Below, piece after piece: positions 63,431-64,000 of a stretch of 64,000 nucleotides of DNA (positions within the stretch are counted from its first letter, which is position 1; each line of letters begins with the position of its first letter). Both the position numbers and the translations under genes were made by a program. The notes below the pieces were generated by a model. That model saw only the letters and a program-made list of their open reading frames with translations. It searched no databases and was not told the DNA's origin. Source of the stretch: Lentihominibacter hominis (lineage in GTDB: Bacteria > Bacillota > Clostridia > Peptostreptococcales > Anaerovoracaceae); assembly GCF_014385065.1 (NCBI RefSeq), contig NZ_JACRTA010000002.1:527351-591350 (forward strand), given 5' to 3'.

Positions 63431-63614
63431 TGAAAAATCTCCTCTGATTGCATAAAATCAAGGCATTAAGGGGCTTCTGATGTACAGTCTTCCATTAAGG
63501 AGGGAAGACTTGCATTAGATATAATAAGTGTGGTATTGTTATTAATAGAGAAGTCATTGTAAGTTGGTAATAATCATAATCAATGAACTGAAAAAAGAAA
63601 AGGAGAAAGCAAAA

Positions 63615-64000
63615 ATGGGTAAGAAAATACTGGTATTAGGAACAGGCGCGCAGGGTTCAACAGTAGCACAGAGAATGGATGAAGAAGCAAATGTTGAAAA
63701 GATTATCTGTGCAGATGCCGATCACAAAGCAGTAGATGAGCTTGTAAAGATCTTAAAGAAAGCAGAAGGAGCTTACGTAGATGCAGATGATGTTGAAAGC
63801 ATCAAGAAGGCAGCAGAAGGTGTAGACCTTATCGTAAACGCACTGCCAATTAGATTCGCACCAAAAGTACTTGATGCGGCGCTGGCAGTAAAGGCAAACT
63901 ATCAGGACTTTGCGGCTACAGACGTACTGGATCCATGGTGGCCTACATGCGTAGAGATCATGTACAATGATTATGGCAAGAAATTCGCAGAGATCGGAAA
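63615..64000 (+). CDS. Saccharopine dehydrogenase family protein (3' end outside window)
   Basis: The first 128 residues are visible. The N-terminus is a clear Rossmann fold: ILVLGTGAQGSTVAQRM near residues 5-21, ICADAD near 34-39 at the cofactor-selecting end of strand 2, and VDLIVNALPIRFAPKVLDAAL near 75-95, all typical of saccharopine or lysine-6-dehydrogenase-like enzymes. The codon use (many GCA, GTA and AAG codons) and a strong AAAGGAG site suggest high expression. It is only distantly similar to the AEP-operon gene of the same family. The function needs the rest of the gene. Confidence 0.85.
   Translation, partial: MGKKILVLGTGAQGSTVAQRMDEEANVEKIICADADHKAVDELVKILKKAEGAYVDADDVESIKKAAEGVDLIVNALPIRFAPKVLDAALAVKANYQDFAATDVLDPWWPTCVEIMYNDYGKKFAEIG

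Larger units (their letters stand above)
63250..63614 (+). other. Intergenic region with several palindromes before the last gene
   Basis: This 365-base stretch has no ORF with support. It contains a 16-bp perfect inverted repeat (63321-63357), an 18-base perfect palindrome (63413-63430), ATCTGCAGAT (63405-63414), the hairpin AGTCTTCC/GGAAGACT (63486-63510), a TATAAT (63520-63525) and AAAGGAGAAAG before the gene at 63615. Confidence 0.6.

Noticed and set aside
1..64000. Search for tRNA, rRNA, CRISPR arrays, insertion sequences and prophage
   Set aside because: No CCA-ended cloverleaf, repeat-spacer series, transposase or phage gene was recognised by eye; a dedicated scan was not possible.

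Overview
This window looks like chromosome from a low-GC, anaerobic, spore-forming member of the Clostridia. The evidence is an AT-rich base composition with many AGA and ATA codons, strong AGGAGG-type ribosome sites, a tryptophan T-box, the sporulation genes yqfC/yqfD and ymxH/tepA, an alpha2-type glycyl-tRNA synthetase next to pyruvate phosphate dikinase, and a Fur/PerR regulator paired with rubrerythrin. I cannot name a species. Almost everything is chromosomal core or metabolic. I see no prophage, insertion sequence, CRISPR array, tRNA or rRNA.

Layout. 1-1.1 kb: end of a TelA-type gene. 1.1-8.1 kb: a Trp-specific T-box and the complete operon trpEGDCFBA. 8.1-9.5 kb (minus): an L,D-transpeptidase. 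9.7-14.3 kb: dnaE-pfkA. 14.5-22.6 kb: a 2-aminoethylphosphonate (AEP) catabolic locus with an RpiR regulator, lipoprotein, ABC ATPase, fused double permease, phnW, a saccharopine-dehydrogenase-like gene and phnX. 22.6-24.7 kb (minus): dinB and a zinc-ribbon membrane protein. 24.9-28.3 kb: a small membrane peptide, a DUF308/HdeD-like protein and two flavoproteins. 28.4-38.3 kb: yqfC-yqfD, then phoH-ybeY-cdd-era-recO-DUF4342-glyQS-ppdK. 38.5-43.9 kb: cupin, YjbR-like protein, an XRE regulator with its ABC-2 exporter, and an MFS pump. 44.0-45.0 kb: a perR-like gene and rubrerythrin. 45.2-50.6 kb: an APC permease, small ORFs, a metallophosphoesterase, ymxH/tepA, and an orphan TadZ/ParA-like protein. 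50.6-54.5 kb: an FMN riboswitch and ribD-ribE-ribBA-ribH. 54.5-59.9 kb: two tandem Na/Pi cotransporters, each preceded by PHO-box-like 11-bp repeats, then a PhoP/PhoR-type two-component system. 59.9-63.2 kb: a Kef-like antiporter and a convergent CDF transporter. 63.6 kb to the end: the start of a second saccharopine-dehydrogenase family gene.

How the genes work together. Two phosphorus modules stand out. The AEP locus should import AEP, transaminate it and cleave the C-P bond to acetaldehyde and phosphate. It carries an unexplained dehydrogenase-like protein exactly between the two catabolic enzymes, which is my best candidate for undescribed biochemistry. The 54-60 kb module couples two phosphate transporters to a Pho two-component system through visible direct repeats. 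The tryptophan and riboflavin operons are both controlled by leader RNAs (T-box and FMN riboswitch), and the peroxide module by a palindrome beside its promoter. Starts, domains and motifs were read by eye; family names come from recognised motifs, not from database searches.
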